Of a stretch of DNA of 64,000 nt, positions 8,219-16,839 are shown one piece after another; positions within the stretch are counted from its first letter, which is position 1; each line of letters begins with the position of its first letter. A program made the translations under genes and the position numbers. Source of the stretch: Kuenenia sp039794105. GTDB lineage: Bacteria > Planctomycetota > Brocadiia > Brocadiales > Brocadiaceae. The stretch spans positions 186,001-250,000 of the forward strand of contig NZ_JBDIWA010000002.1 of assembly GCF_039794105.1 (NCBI RefSeq). Direction: 5' to 3'. The notes below the pieces were generated by a model. It was not told where the DNA came from, ran no database searches, and worked only from the letters and a program-made list of their open reading frames with translations.

Positions 8219-9297
8219 ACAAAAAGCCTTACCCTTTTCCTGGTACAATCCAGAAGTGTATCTATATGGCTTTCAAACTTAAGCAAGGATTCTTCGTCTC
8301 TCTTTTTCTTTTCCGAGGACTTGCGGGCAATTTCAGCAGCGCTTGGCTTGCCGCGTAAAAATGACCAGATTGAGTTTAATGTCCCGGCGTCCTGAAGCAC
8401 CTGCTCTATGGTTTTTTGATAATCTGATATAGATTCCTTTGCCGCATTTTTCATTTGCAACAAGGAAAAGCCAAGACAAAAATAAAGAACATATTCCGTG
8501 TTAAACGGTTGGGGCAGTCCTATAATTTTGTCTTCCGCTAAAAATGGGATATCCATAGGGCTATTTGAATCGGTTTTCGGTGTAATTTTTCTTTCTACAT
8601 TTTCTTCACCAATAACAGAAACCGGCAGGATACCGCCATTCCAGTTGCTGTTATTCCGGCAAAGTTTCACCACAGGGTCAAATACTTCCATTCCCTTGTC
8701 AAGAAGTTGTTTATAATCTTCTTCCTTCCAGCAGGTATCGACAGAATCGGCCTTTGTAAGAACAATTAAAATGTTCAATTTTCTGTTGGGGTATATTCTG
8801 TCAAACCTGTTCATTATCAGATTAATAGTCTTAGCGCCTGAAAAATGTCTGATTTCATCAATTCTGGTAAAATGAGTAAGATGATAAGCATCTGCAACAA
8901 TCACCACCGCATTGCTTTCGATTAAGTGGAAAAACAGGGCTTCCAGTTCTTTTTCATCTCTATGTGCAGGTTTAAAAATATGTGATAAAAGCCCGCCTCT
9001 GAAGTCCACCCATTCTATATTTGTAATTTTATGGTTCGTTAGGTATTCGATTGCAAATGGATATACCGTGGTTTTATTCGTTCCGAGAGGCCAGTAACCC
9101 GCATGCTCAACGGCATTTTCCATAAAATCAACCAGTACATCAACTTCTTCATTAAAAGACGCCAATTCATCATCATTTTTTCGCCTGGGGATTAAAGCAT
9201 AATCATGGTCTGCGTTTCCCGGCGCCAGGGTGGAGGCCATTCCGTGCATGAGAGTGGTTTTGCCTGACCCTGAGTATCCTAACATGGTAATTTTCAT
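8215..9297 (-). CDS. P-loop GTPase of unknown role, first gene of a two-gene operon
   Basis: The start MKITMLGYSGSGKTT puts the G1/P-loop (GYSGSGKTT) at residues 7-15, which favours ATG 9297 over an ATG 18 bases upstream. G3 is in WVDFRGG (about residue 100) and G4 is VLTKADS (about residue 180), a TKAD form of NKxD. The 360-residue length leaves a long helical C-terminus after the G domain (SISDYQKTIEQVLQ). No membrane segment is seen. The gene overlaps the next gene by 4 bases (ATGA), so the two are translationally coupled and probably act together. The overall look fits TRAFAC-type GTPases found beside adaptor genes in bacterial conflict modules; this is inference, and a transport or cell-polarity role cannot be excluded. 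Confidence 0.82.
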   Translation of the reverse strand: MKITMLGYSGSGKTTLMHGMASTLAPGNADHDYALIPRRKNDDELASFNEEVDVLVDFMENAVEHAGYWPLGTNKTTVYPFAIEYLTNHKITNIEWVDFRGGLLSHIFKPAHRDEKELEALFFHLIESNAVVIVADAYHLTHFTRIDEIRHFSGAKTINLIMNRFDRIYPNRKLNILIVLTKADSVDTCWKEEDYKQLLDKGMEVFDPVVKLCRNNSNWNGGILPVSVIGEENVERKITPKTDSNSPMDIPFLAEDKIIGLPQPFNTEYVLYFCLGFSLLQMKNAAKESISDYQKTIEQVLQDAGTLNSIWSFLRGKPSAAEIARKSSEKKKRDEESLLKFESHIDTLLDCTRKRVRLFV

Positions 9298-9889
9298 TGT
9301 ATCTTTCCTAAACAAAACAAGCCTGAAATATAAATCAACATAATGTCATAATGTTAGTCAATATATTTTGGCATTTCAATTAATTTTCACAATCGAGGAA
9401 TAATAATACCTCCGGATATATACTCAACAGGCGCATAATATGTGGATTCAACGCAGACAACGTGAAGACGTATTACTGAAAAAAACCCTCGAGAAAAAAC
9501 TCGAATATTGAATATCGAAATACGAAACAAATCCTAAACCTGTGGTGAGCGAAGTCGAACCATTCAAATGTTTTGAATGTTCAAAACATTTGTCATTGCG
9601 GGTAGTGGAGCGACGAAGCTTCGGGCTGGATGAGGATTGAAACCCAAGTTTTTCTATAATCATATTACCCCTTCGGGGTTCTCCTTTTTTCCCGGAATTT
9701 TTCAAAAAGCTAAAGCGTTACAATACAAATGATTTCTTACAATCCACCAGATATGCGATTCGAATAAACTAAATCGTGATTTATTGATCTATATTTTATA
9801 AAATACGGGTTAGTATAATAATTAAATGTTTAATATGATCGAACAAATAAGGTTTATGAAATCAGAAATATACCGAAAGGAGGTGAATT
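9298..9889. other. 592-bp gene-free stretch with palindromes and repeat fragments
   Basis: It contains a heptad-like 'gaatattgaatatcgaaata' tract near 9500-9530 and a hairpin caaatgttttgaa/ttcaaaacatttg at about 9567-9594. A half copy of family C ('ggaatttttcaaaaagctaa' to gttac) sits at 9694-9721. The last 150 bp are AT-rich and should hold the promoter of the next gene. The 85-codon minus-strand frame at 9448-9705 reads through these repeats and is not a gene. Confidence 0.5.
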
Positions 9890-11023
9890 ATGTCGCTTTT
9901 TTTAAAACGCATGTCTTTTGTTACAGGCTTTATGCTTTTGTATTTTCTTTCCTTAAATGCAGGCCTTTTGGCGCAGCAAGATGATAAACAGGTGCATAAA
10001 GCGGCAATTTTTGTGGAAAACAGGGCAGGACGCCAGTTTGATAATAAGATTGCAGTATTTGAGGATTTTATTACCAGCCGTGTTGCTGAAAAGGGGTTTA
10101 ACGTCATTAGCCGTGAAGTGGTAACCGGTAGTTTGAAAACCTACTCCCCCGGTGCGGCAAAAGAAAACAGACTGGATACACTTCTCAGTAACAATACATC
10201 CGCACTAAGACTGGCTCAGATGATGAATGCCGACTATCTTATTGCCGCATCGATAAGTTCATTAGGAACGGAAAAGAAAACGTTTAAAGGATATGGTGTT
10301 GAAACAGTTAATCTGGTTACCAATCTGCGTGCCAGTTTCAAAATACTGGAAGGTTCACAAGGTAGCACCTTGGTTGCGGATACAATTATGGCAAGCAAAT
10401 CTGAGCGGTTTACCGAAAGGAGTACGGTTGAAGATGATGACATGATGAATATGCTGCTGGACGAGACGGCATACAGGATTGCAGAAAGTTTGGGGAGCAA
10501 GCATATTGCCCCGCCTCCGCCAAAGCCTGATTTTGTGGAAATTACCATTGCCTGCGGCATGCAAGACCTTGCGCAACTTCCGGTAAGTGTGCCTGACGTC
10601 CTGGTAAAGGAAGACAAGACTATGATTGTAGTGCAAAACAGCAATCTTGAAGTGCAGGTATTGGATGTAACCGTAGAACTCAACGGCGTTGTTATTGGCG
10701 CTGCACCTGGCGTTTTTAAAGCACCACCCGGGTTAAACAAGATCCGGCTTACCCGTGAAGGATTCAGGGACTGGGAAAGGACAATTAATGTTTACAACGG
10801 ACAAAGGTTGAAGGTGGCATTGCAGATGAATGAAGCCGGTTATGCAAGGTGGAAGGATAATACCGCTTTTCTTCATCATTTGAAAAACGGCGAAAAATTA
10901 ACGGACGCCAATGTTGAATTAATAAAGAGTGGTGCGCAGATGTTACGGCAAAGCGGATTCAAAATTGACGTAAAGGCAGATGTAGCCAAGGAAATAAACT
11001 CCATCTTCGAATTGTTCTGGTAG
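9890..11023 (+). CDS. Secreted CsgG/LpoB-like protein with PEGA-type domain
   Basis: The start ATG is preceded by a very strong Shine-Dalgarno, aaaggaggtg, 6 bases away. Residues 1-28 form a signal peptide (FVTGFMLLYFLSLNAGLLAQ). Residues 35-190 resemble the curli-secretion CsgG/LpoB fold: KAAIFVENRAG, then NVISREVV, then ADYLIAASI. A Pro-rich linker (APPPPKP) leads to a second domain with PGLNKIRLTREGFRDWERTINV, a PEGA motif (surface-associated, often S-layer or peptidoglycan-linked). It is the first gene of a plus-strand envelope cluster with the CsgG-like, COG3014, YcfL-like and LpoB-like genes that follow. The exact role is unknown; an outer-envelope assembly factor is the most economical reading. 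Confidence 0.75.
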   Translation: MSLFLKRMSFVTGFMLLYFLSLNAGLLAQQDDKQVHKAAIFVENRAGRQFDNKIAVFEDFITSRVAEKGFNVISREVVTGSLKTYSPGAAKENRLDTLLSNNTSALRLAQMMNADYLIAASISSLGTEKKTFKGYGVETVNLVTNLRASFKILEGSQGSTLVADTIMASKSERFTERSTVEDDDMMNMLLDETAYRIAESLGSKHIAPPPPKPDFVEITIACGMQDLAQLPVSVPDVLVKEDKTMIVVQNSNLEVQVLDVTVELNGVVIGAAPGVFKAPPGLNKIRLTREGFRDWERTINVYNGQRLKVALQMNEAGYARWKDNTAFLHHLKNGEKLTDANVELIKSGAQMLRQSGFKIDVKADVAKEINSIFELFW

Positions 11024-11051
11024 TCATGGAAAACCAGAAAGAAACACTTTT

Positions 11052-11179
11052 GTAATACTTTAGTATTTTGAAAAATCCCAATAATAGTGGTGTTTGCCGC
11101 ATAGTGTAGGGGCGAAGCATTTGCCGTAAATTGTCATAAATGCGTTCATACCCGAACTGGCAAAGGCTTCGCCCCTACT
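11052..11179. repeat. Family C element, copy C1
   Basis: It starts gtaatactttagtattttga and contains the core palindrome gtaggggcgaagcatttgcc ... ggcttcgcccctac with 'ttgtcataaatgcgttcata' between the arms. The core recurs at 20740, 22774, 26509 and 60960, and half of it at 14127. It sits between two genes of the envelope cluster. Confidence 0.75.
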
Positions 11180-11200
11180 TTATAAGAAAGGCAGGTGTGT

Positions 11201-12103
11201 ATGAAAAGACTAACCATAATGAAAATATTTTTTTTAGGATGTGCGCTGGCGTTTTTGATGCAAACAAGGGCGTTTGCAGAAATAGAAACAATTGGTATTG
11301 CGACCGTTAGGCCGACACAAGCAATAATAGATGGCGCTAACAGGAGTGGAAGCAGGCTTTCTTTGGACCGCGTGATTCAATCGATGAACGGGCAATTGGC
11401 AGACCGCATTAACGCAACCAGAAAATTCCAGATAGTTGCCCGTAATGATCTTGATGATATTGTCAAAGAACAGGAATTTGCACATTCCGGAAATGTTTCT
11501 GCGGATGACAGAACCGCTGCGAAACAATTTAAGATATCAGGGATAAAGTATTTGCTCGTTGCAACAATTGATGATTTTCAGGATTATAACGAGCTTGCAA
11601 CATTTAAGAAAACAGAAAGAACCGCTACGAAACGGGTTATCAGGCTTTCATGTATCGGTAAGATATATGACGCTACTACCGGCAAATTGCTGGAATCTGC
11701 CAATTTTCAGATAAGCAATAAGGACATTTATGAAAATAAAACCTATTCGACAAGGGATGGCGATCTCAATGAAGCGCTGTTAGTGGAAATTGCACGCAAA
11801 ATGGCAGATAAAATTACTCACCGGGTTACAGATGTGATTTTTCCACCAAAAGTGATAAATAAAAGGGATAACCGGATTACTATTAACCGGGGAGATGGAA
11901 CTGATATTGCTTCAGGTCAGATATGGGACATATTTGCAGTGGGGGATGAATTGATTGATCCCGATACAAACGAATCCCTCGGCAGAGAAGAAATCCTGGT
12001 TGGCAAGGTGAAAATTGTTAATATACTCCCGAAGGTATCGACGGCTGAGATTATAGAAGATCATGGGATTGATAAAGGGGCAATAGTGAGAATGGCTCAG
12101 TAA
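11201..12103 (+). CDS. CsgG-family secreted protein
   Basis: It has 300 residues from ATG 11201 (aaaggcagg lies 6-10 bases upstream; an upstream GTG at 11195 adds only two residues). The signal peptide ends near ALAFLMQTRAFA. The mature part has the CsgG/TolB-like pattern IETIGIATVRPTQ, RKFQIVARNDLDDIVKEQEF, and GIKYLLVATIDDFQDY. The C-terminal third forms a strand-rich domain (GTDIASGQIWDIFAVGDELIDPD ... VGKVKIVNI), like the FlgT/CsgG extension that handles nucleotide-free surface assembly. CsgG relatives form outer-membrane secretion pores or periplasmic accessory proteins; this one lacks a lipobox, so a periplasmic location is likely. Confidence 0.78.
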   Translation: MKRLTIMKIFFLGCALAFLMQTRAFAEIETIGIATVRPTQAIIDGANRSGSRLSLDRVIQSMNGQLADRINATRKFQIVARNDLDDIVKEQEFAHSGNVSADDRTAAKQFKISGIKYLLVATIDDFQDYNELATFKKTERTATKRVIRLSCIGKIYDATTGKLLESANFQISNKDIYENKTYSTRDGDLNEALLVEIARKMADKITHRVTDVIFPPKVINKRDNRITINRGDGTDIASGQIWDIFAVGDELIDPDTNESLGREEILVGKVKIVNILPKVSTAEIIEDHGIDKGAIVRMAQ

Positions 12104-12106
12104 AAT

Positions 12107-12386
12107 TTTGGCAGTCGGCAGTCAGCAATCGGCAAGTTGCAGATTGCAGGCAACTATTCAGCATAAACATTACACGACTCCCGGCGGGTTCAGGTTTGCA
12201 ACCGTTCGGCTGAGCTCACGACGAAGCCTGAACCTATGAGTTTATGCGTATAATGGGGTAGGAAAAATTCCAATGCCCAAATCCCAAAATCCCTGTTTGG
12301 AATCTTGAATTTATTTGTCATTTGTTCTGTTAATAGAAGGCTGGATTGAAGGCATAAAACGTTTGGTTCAGGTTTGCAACCTACCA
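12107..12386. repeat. Heptad tract followed by truncated family B element (copy B2)
   Basis: Bases 12109-12146 are a drifting 7-bp repeat (ggcagtc ggcagtc agcaatc ggcaagt). From 12148 the sequence aactattcagcataaacatt matches the left end of B1. It then follows B1 through 'tttatgcgtataatgggg', 'ttatttgtcatttgttctgt' and 'aaaacgtttggttcaggttt' to about 12386. There it stops without the right terminal repeat, so the copy is 3'-truncated. The palindrome inside is interrupted by extra bases (gttcggctgagctcacgacg). Confidence 0.7.
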
Positions 12387-12441
12387 TGAGAATGAATCAG
12401 GCTGCCTTTGTCAGCGACTTTATTCTATTGTTGATGTTAAT

Positions 12442-12470
12442 GTAGAGACGCATGCAATGCGTCTCTACAA
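12442..12470. repeat. REP-like palindrome tgtagagacgca...tgcgtctctaca
   Basis: A perfect palindrome, identical to the one at 49495-49523 and followed by the same 'aatattgaaat' sequence in both places. Related copies with a cggccg centre are at 18018-18046 and 22625-22652. It could form a strong hairpin between genes. Confidence 0.75.
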
Positions 12471-12500
12471 AAATATTGAAATGCCTAAACATTAAATTGG

Positions 12501-14105
12501 GTGAATTGTCTTAAAATATTCTATGACAAATTTGTTGGTATGAGACACAATAGAGAAACTATATGGCATCACATTTTATTGAGTATGACGGTATCGATGT
12601 TGTTATGTGCCGGATGCGTCAGTTACAATATGCAAACACAGAGGATGAACCAAAAGTGGGAATCCGGCAATTTCAATGAGGCGGCAGCGTTAATATCAGA
12701 ACAGGCAGAAAAAAAAGGTGAATCAAAGGACGCTGTTGTGTGGAGATTGGAGCAGGGGGCAGTCCTGCGAACTGCGGGGAAATACGAAGAAAGCAACAAG
12801 GCATTTGATCTGGCGGAAGAGCTTATTGATAAGTATGAGGATAAGGCAAAGGTAAAAGTTACCCGAGAGACGCTAGCAACTGTCACGAACCTTGCAATGC
12901 TGCCTTATGAAGGTTTTGCGTATGACAAAATTATGATGAATACCTACAAAGCGCTTAATTATCTTCAACTTGCAGAGTATGAAAAGGCGCGTGTCGAACT
13001 TTACCTCGCACATCAACGCCAGGAAGATGCTGTCTATATCAATTCAGCCCGAATTGAAAAAGCGGAGGAAGAAGGGAAAAGGCAAAACTACAATATTAAT
13101 CTTGCCCAAATTAATAGTGACAGTAAATTTAAGCAACAATATGAAAATAATTTTTCAGACCTTGAGCGGTTTAAAGCCCTTGAGCTTTATGTCAACCCTC
13201 TGACGGTTTATCTCGACGCGCTGTATTTTATGGCGCAGGCAACAAGCAGTTCAGACCTGGAGCGATCACTGAAATCATTTGAACGGGTGTGCAGCATGAT
13301 CGGAGAAAATGCATATATCAATCAGGATATTGAAATGGTGAGACAAAGAATAATAGGGCAACCGCTGCAGGCTACCACCTATGTTATCTTTGAAACAGGG
13401 CAAGCGCCGGCAAGGGACAGCATGCGTATTGATTTGCCGCTTTTTTTCATAACACCAGGCCTTCCTTACTTTGGTGCGGCGATTCCTAAACTTCTATATA
13501 ATAATGATTTTATCTCCTCTCTGAACATTTCACATGACGGCCTGACAGAGCCGGCAATGTTGTTGTCAAGCATGGATGCCGTTATTGCGCAGGATTTTAA
13601 AAATGAATTACCCCTCATAGTTACTAAAACACTTATTGCTTCAGCAATAAAGGCTGGTGCAGCATATGGTGCATACACAGGCGTAACAGGCAGCAACCAA
13701 AAAAACACAACGGCCGGGCTTGCCGTGATGTTTGCTGCATTCGTGTATCAGGCGGCAATGAATCAGGCTGATATAAGGACATGGCAGACCCTGCCTAAGG
13801 AATTTCATTTTTGCCGCTTTCCTACACCGGTTGACCGGAAAATTGAACTGGAACAACCGTATTCGGGTTTCAAATTACCGGTAGCAATAGATGATGGTAT
13901 AATCAATGTGGTATGGGTCAAATCCATAAACAGGAATAGTCCTTTTACGGTTACCCAATTCAGGCTAAAAGATAGTCCGGAAGGGATAAAACTGCCGGTA
14001 AGGCGCCCAGAACCGGTCGTTGCGGCTACAGATGCTAAGGCCTTTTCCGCAGAACAAGATGTCCAAAAAGAGAAAAATACGGAGACAAATCAGGAAATGC
14101 CGTAA
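12501..14105 (+). CDS. COG3014-like lipoprotein
   Basis: This is a predicted lipoprotein with lipobox LLCAGC about 39 residues from the first possible start. The GTG at 12501 gives 534 residues and the ATG at 12540 gives 521 with a better-shaped signal peptide (MRHNRETIW... LLCAGC); neither has a strong ribosome site. The mature N-terminal half is TPR-like (FNEAAALISEQAEKKG; GKYEESNKAFDLAEE; ALNYLQLAEYEKARVEL). The middle has a Gly/Ala-rich hydrophobic stretch (AIKAGAAYGAYTGVTG) and the end is an acidic tail. The layout and its position before YcfL-like and LpoB-like genes match COG3014 lipoproteins found in lpoB clusters. The TAA stop (14103-14105) lies inside the gtaac end of a family C repeat. 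Confidence 0.75.
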   Translation: MNCLKIFYDKFVGMRHNRETIWHHILLSMTVSMLLCAGCVSYNMQTQRMNQKWESGNFNEAAALISEQAEKKGESKDAVVWRLEQGAVLRTAGKYEESNKAFDLAEELIDKYEDKAKVKVTRETLATVTNLAMLPYEGFAYDKIMMNTYKALNYLQLAEYEKARVELYLAHQRQEDAVYINSARIEKAEEEGKRQNYNINLAQINSDSKFKQQYENNFSDLERFKALELYVNPLTVYLDALYFMAQATSSSDLERSLKSFERVCSMIGENAYINQDIEMVRQRIIGQPLQATTYVIFETGQAPARDSMRIDLPLFFITPGLPYFGAAIPKLLYNNDFISSLNISHDGLTEPAMLLSSMDAVIAQDFKNELPLIVTKTLIASAIKAGAAYGAYTGVTGSNQKNTTAGLAVMFAAFVYQAAMNQADIRTWQTLPKEFHFCRFPTPVDRKIELEQPYSGFKLPVAIDDGIINVVWVKSINRNSPFTVTQFRLKDSPEGIKLPVRRPEPVVAATDAKAFSAEQDVQKEKNTETNQEMP

Positions 14106-14211
14106 CACTTTGGATTTTTAAAAAAGTAGGGACGAAGCATTTGCTGTAAATTGTCATGAAGGCGTTAATACCCAAACTTGAGGCGGGTTCAGATTGCAAA
14201 CCTGAACCCTC
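14102..14211. repeat. Family C half element (C2) joined to a ggttcag palindrome
   Basis: Starts gtaacactttggatttttaa and contains the left arm gtagggacgaagcatttgct plus ttgtcatgaaggcgttaata. The right arm is replaced by gggttcagattgcaaacctg (14184-14208), the palindrome also found in family B. It is a composite or recombined repeat between two lipoprotein genes. Confidence 0.65.
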
Positions 14212-14247
14212 CAAGTGCACCATTAAATAATTTATAAAGGAGGCAGC

Positions 14248-14676
14248 ATGAAAAATATTACACTATTATTAGCAGGGATGTTTATTGGCATAACCTTTTT
14301 TTCTTCATGCACCACAGTTAACACCGTGGAGCGTGAAGAATCTGTCGGGACAAAGCAGGTGGTTGCTGACAAACGTGTTATTACCGATGCTACGCTTAAT
14401 AAAAAGGTCAGCATTGTTGGATTGAACGAAGTCGTAACGCCGGGCGGGTTTCTTCAAGTGCAGATAGAAATACTTAACAGAAAAAATTCCATGCAGGAAG
14501 TTAGTTATAAAATAGAGTGGTTTGATGAGAATGGCATGCGTGTGGATACACCTGCGTCTGTATGGGTTCCAAGACAAATAGAGGGGCAAGAGACACTTTC
14601 TATTACTGCGACGGCGCCGAAACAGACTGCGCGTGATTTTCGTGTGAAATTTATGGAAAACGTCAGAGATAATTAA
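14248..14676 (+). CDS. YcfL-like (DUF1425) lipoprotein
   Basis: This 142-residue protein starts at an ATG with ribosome site aaaggagg 6 bases upstream. The signal peptide is lipoprotein-type with lipobox FFSSC at residues 18-22. The mature domain (residues 45-140) is strand-rich, with VVTPGGFLQVQIEILNRK, then VSYKIEWFDENGMRVDTPAS and WVPRQIEGQETLSI. This is the pattern of DUF1425/YcfL proteins that bind near peptidoglycan-synthase activators. It lies 18 bp upstream of the LpoB-like gene; ycfL and lpoB are also neighbours in enterobacteria, which supports both assignments. Confidence 0.82.
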   Translation: MKNITLLLAGMFIGITFFSSCTTVNTVEREESVGTKQVVADKRVITDATLNKKVSIVGLNEVVTPGGFLQVQIEILNRKNSMQEVSYKIEWFDENGMRVDTPASVWVPRQIEGQETLSITATAPKQTARDFRVKFMENVRDN

Positions 14677-14694
14677 GAGAAGAAAGGATACAAG

Positions 14695-15288
14695 ATGAAA
14701 TTACCATTGACCGTAGTTATGTTGCCTGCAGTAGCATCTTTATTTTTTGCCGGTTGTTCTACCCATACAAGATATGTAGAGACCGGAGGCCCGCGTACCC
14801 TCGTCACTACTGATATAAACATACAGGACTTTTCTTATGCGGCGGAGGAAATGATTAATTCGCTTCTGGCGTCGGGTGCGTTGGATACTGCACCAATCCA
14901 GCCGGCAATGCTTGCAATAAGCCGCATTACAAACAATACTACTCAACAGATTGATACTGACCTGTTAATAAAAAAGATCAGGGTCGCGCTGAACATAAGT
15001 GGAAAGGCGCTGACAACCACTACAATCGGGTTGGGTGGCATAGCCGAAGACCCTCTGGCGCAAGGCATACAACAGGAGAAAGAATTTTATAGCGACAAAG
15101 CAGAACCGCAGCGCATGCCGGATTTCTCGCTTTCAGGCAAGATCATTGAAAAACGTGAACGGCAAAATGACATAAGGCAAGTATCGTATACCTTTCAACT
15201 TTCCCTCACGAATAACGCAGGCCTTGCCGTATGGGAAGATGAAAAGGAACTTTCAAAACAGAGCAAAAAAGGCGTTATTGGATGGTAG
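14695..15288 (+). CDS. LpoB-like penicillin-binding protein activator lipoprotein
   Basis: This 197-residue protein has ribosome site agaaagga, 8 bases from the ATG. The signal peptide ends in lipobox FFAGC (residues 17-21). The mature domain reads LVTTDINIQDFSYAAEEMINSL, then PAMLAISRITNNTTQQIDTDLL, the classic LpoB/CsgG-superfamily core. Strands near the end (RQVSYTFQLSL) follow, and GLAVWEDEKELSKQSKKG is the conserved C-terminus of LpoB. LpoB is an outer-membrane lipoprotein that activates PBP1b across the periplasm. Peptidoglycan in anammox planctomycetes has been reported, so such an activator is sensible here. A possible divergence is the lack of the long disordered linker of E. coli LpoB. 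Confidence 0.82.
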   Translation: MKLPLTVVMLPAVASLFFAGCSTHTRYVETGGPRTLVTTDINIQDFSYAAEEMINSLLASGALDTAPIQPAMLAISRITNNTTQQIDTDLLIKKIRVALNISGKALTTTTIGLGGIAEDPLAQGIQQEKEFYSDKAEPQRMPDFSLSGKIIEKRERQNDIRQVSYTFQLSLTNNAGLAVWEDEKELSKQSKKGVIGW

Positions 15289-15357
15289 TTTTGCCTGCCG
15301 GAATTGTGCATAAATATGACTATACGTGTGGATGGGGATGGGATGTGTCCCCTATGC

Positions 15358-16704
15358 TCATATCTTGTATTTGTTGAGTTTATTGTAGAGACTTGCACGG
15401 GAGATTTTCAGGATTTTTGCGGTTTTTTCCTTATCGGCGTCATTGGCTTCTAATGTATTTATGATTATCTGGCGTTCGGTCTGTTCCAATAATTCCTGAA
15501 GCGGTTTCCCGGACAAGCCGGGGCACATCCCCATTTTTTCCTGATATAATGGAACGTCTTCGGGGGTGATTCTGTTCTTTTTGCAAAGAATTACCGCACG
15601 TTCAATTACATTCTCAAGTTCGCGGATGTTTCCGGGCCACGTATATGACGTGAGTATATTTAGTGTATCGCGGGAAAACCCTTCCACGTTTTTCCGGTTT
15701 TTCTTGTTATGGATAGCGAGAAAATGGGCGGCAAGCAGGGGGATGTCTTCTGTTCGTTCTCTTAATGGCGGTAGAAATATCCGTATTACATTAAGCCGGT
15801 AAAACAGATCGCTGCGGAAAAGCCCTTTTCCAACGTAGCCCTCAAGATCGGCATTCGTAGCGGCAATGATGCGCACATCAACTTTTATGGATTCATCGCT
15901 TCCTACCGCTTCAAATTCACTATCCTGCAGGACTCTCAGCAGCTTTGCCTGAACGGCAAGGGAGATATTGCCTATTTCATCAAGGAAGATAGTGCCATGA
16001 TCTGCTTTTCTGAAACGCCCAATCCGGTCTTTCGTCGCACCGGTAAAAGACCCCTTTTCGTGTCCGAAAAGTTCGCTTTCCAGCAAGGTTTCCGTTAAAG
16101 AGGAACAATCTACTTTAACGAAGCGGTGATTATTTCTGGCGCTGTTATAATGTATTGCCTTTGCCACCAATTCTTTTCCGGTGCCCGTTTCGCCCTGGAT
16201 GAGTATGTTTGCTTCCGTGCCTGAGACATGGGAGATAATATCGTATATTTTTTTAATTTTAGGGCTTTCTCCGATGATATTGCTAAAGGTGTATTTTTCT
16301 CCCAGTTCAGACCGTAATCTGTCCACCTCTCCTTCGAGGCGTTGCATTTGCAGTATTTTTTCTATCACCAGAACAAGTTCATCGCGTTTAAAAGGCTTTG
16401 TTATGTAATCAGACGCCCCGTGCTTCATTGCTTCTACGGCGCTTGAGACGGTGCCGTAACTGGTCATTACAATCACATCAATAGCGGAATTGATCTGTTT
16501 GATTTTTGAGAGCAGTTGTATGCCGTCCATTTCCGGCATAACAAAATCCGTGAGGACAATGGCATACTCCGGATCTTTTGAAACCCTTTCTATGGCATCA
16601 ACGCCATTTGTAACGGCATCCGCTGCATATCCTTTGCTTTTCAGGAGTTCCGTACACATTTCTCCCAATGCCGGGTCATCATCTACCACTAATATTTTTT
16701 TCAG
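15358..16704 (-). CDS. NtrC-family sigma-54-dependent response regulator
   Basis: A receiver domain (VVDDDPALG; phospho-Asp in VLTDFVMPEMDG; Lys in ITKPF) is followed by a sigma-54 interaction AAA+ domain. That domain has Walker A GETGTGKE, the GAFTGA loop in the form GSFTGA, Walker B GTIFLDEIGN and arginine-finger region FRSDLFYRL. The end is a Fis-type HTH (EKTAKILKISRASLYNKLN). It activates RNA polymerase with sigma-54 when phosphorylated. The first ATG/GTG/TTG is GTG at 16689, but that cuts off the first receiver strand. In-frame CTG at 16702-16704 gives LKKILVVDDD and has aagggag about 7 bases upstream, so I use it. It is paired with the PAS histidine kinase encoded just upstream on the same strand. 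Confidence 0.92.
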   Translation of the reverse strand: MKKILVVDDDPALGEMCTELLKSKGYAADAVTNGVDAIERVSKDPEYAIVLTDFVMPEMDGIQLLSKIKQINSAIDVIVMTSYGTVSSAVEAMKHGASDYITKPFKRDELVLVIEKILQMQRLEGEVDRLRSELGEKYTFSNIIGESPKIKKIYDIISHVSGTEANILIQGETGTGKELVAKAIHYNSARNNHRFVKVDCSSLTETLLESELFGHEKGSFTGATKDRIGRFRKADHGTIFLDEIGNISLAVQAKLLRVLQDSEFEAVGSDESIKVDVRIIAATNADLEGYVGKGLFRSDLFYRLNVIRIFLPPLRERTEDIPLLAAHFLAIHNKKNRKNVEGFSRDTLNILTSYTWPGNIRELENVIERAVILCKKNRITPEDVPLYQEKMGMCPGLSGKPLQELLEQTERQIIINTLEANDADKEKTAKILKISRASLYNKLNKYKI

Positions 16705-16746
16705 AGTATGACTCCCTTATAAAAACCTACCACAGTCATTGATCAT

Positions 16747-16790
16747 TGGTCAACCGCCGACTGCCGACTGTAGATTGCCGACTGCAGAAG
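16747..16790. repeat. Heptad repeat tract
   Basis: Units of 7 bp on this strand: ccgccga ctgccga ctgtaga ttgccga ctgcaga. It is the reverse complement type of the ggcagtc tracts at 12109 and 28110. It lies between the kinase and regulator genes. Confidence 0.65.
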
Positions 16791-16839
16791 GGACAGTTAA
16801 ATCTTTTACCAAAAAATGTAAAAAACAACTTTTAAGCTA

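Noticed and set aside
9448..9705. 85-codon minus-strand frame before the PEGA/CsgG-like gene
   Set aside because: It consists of repeat-derived sequence and palindromes.
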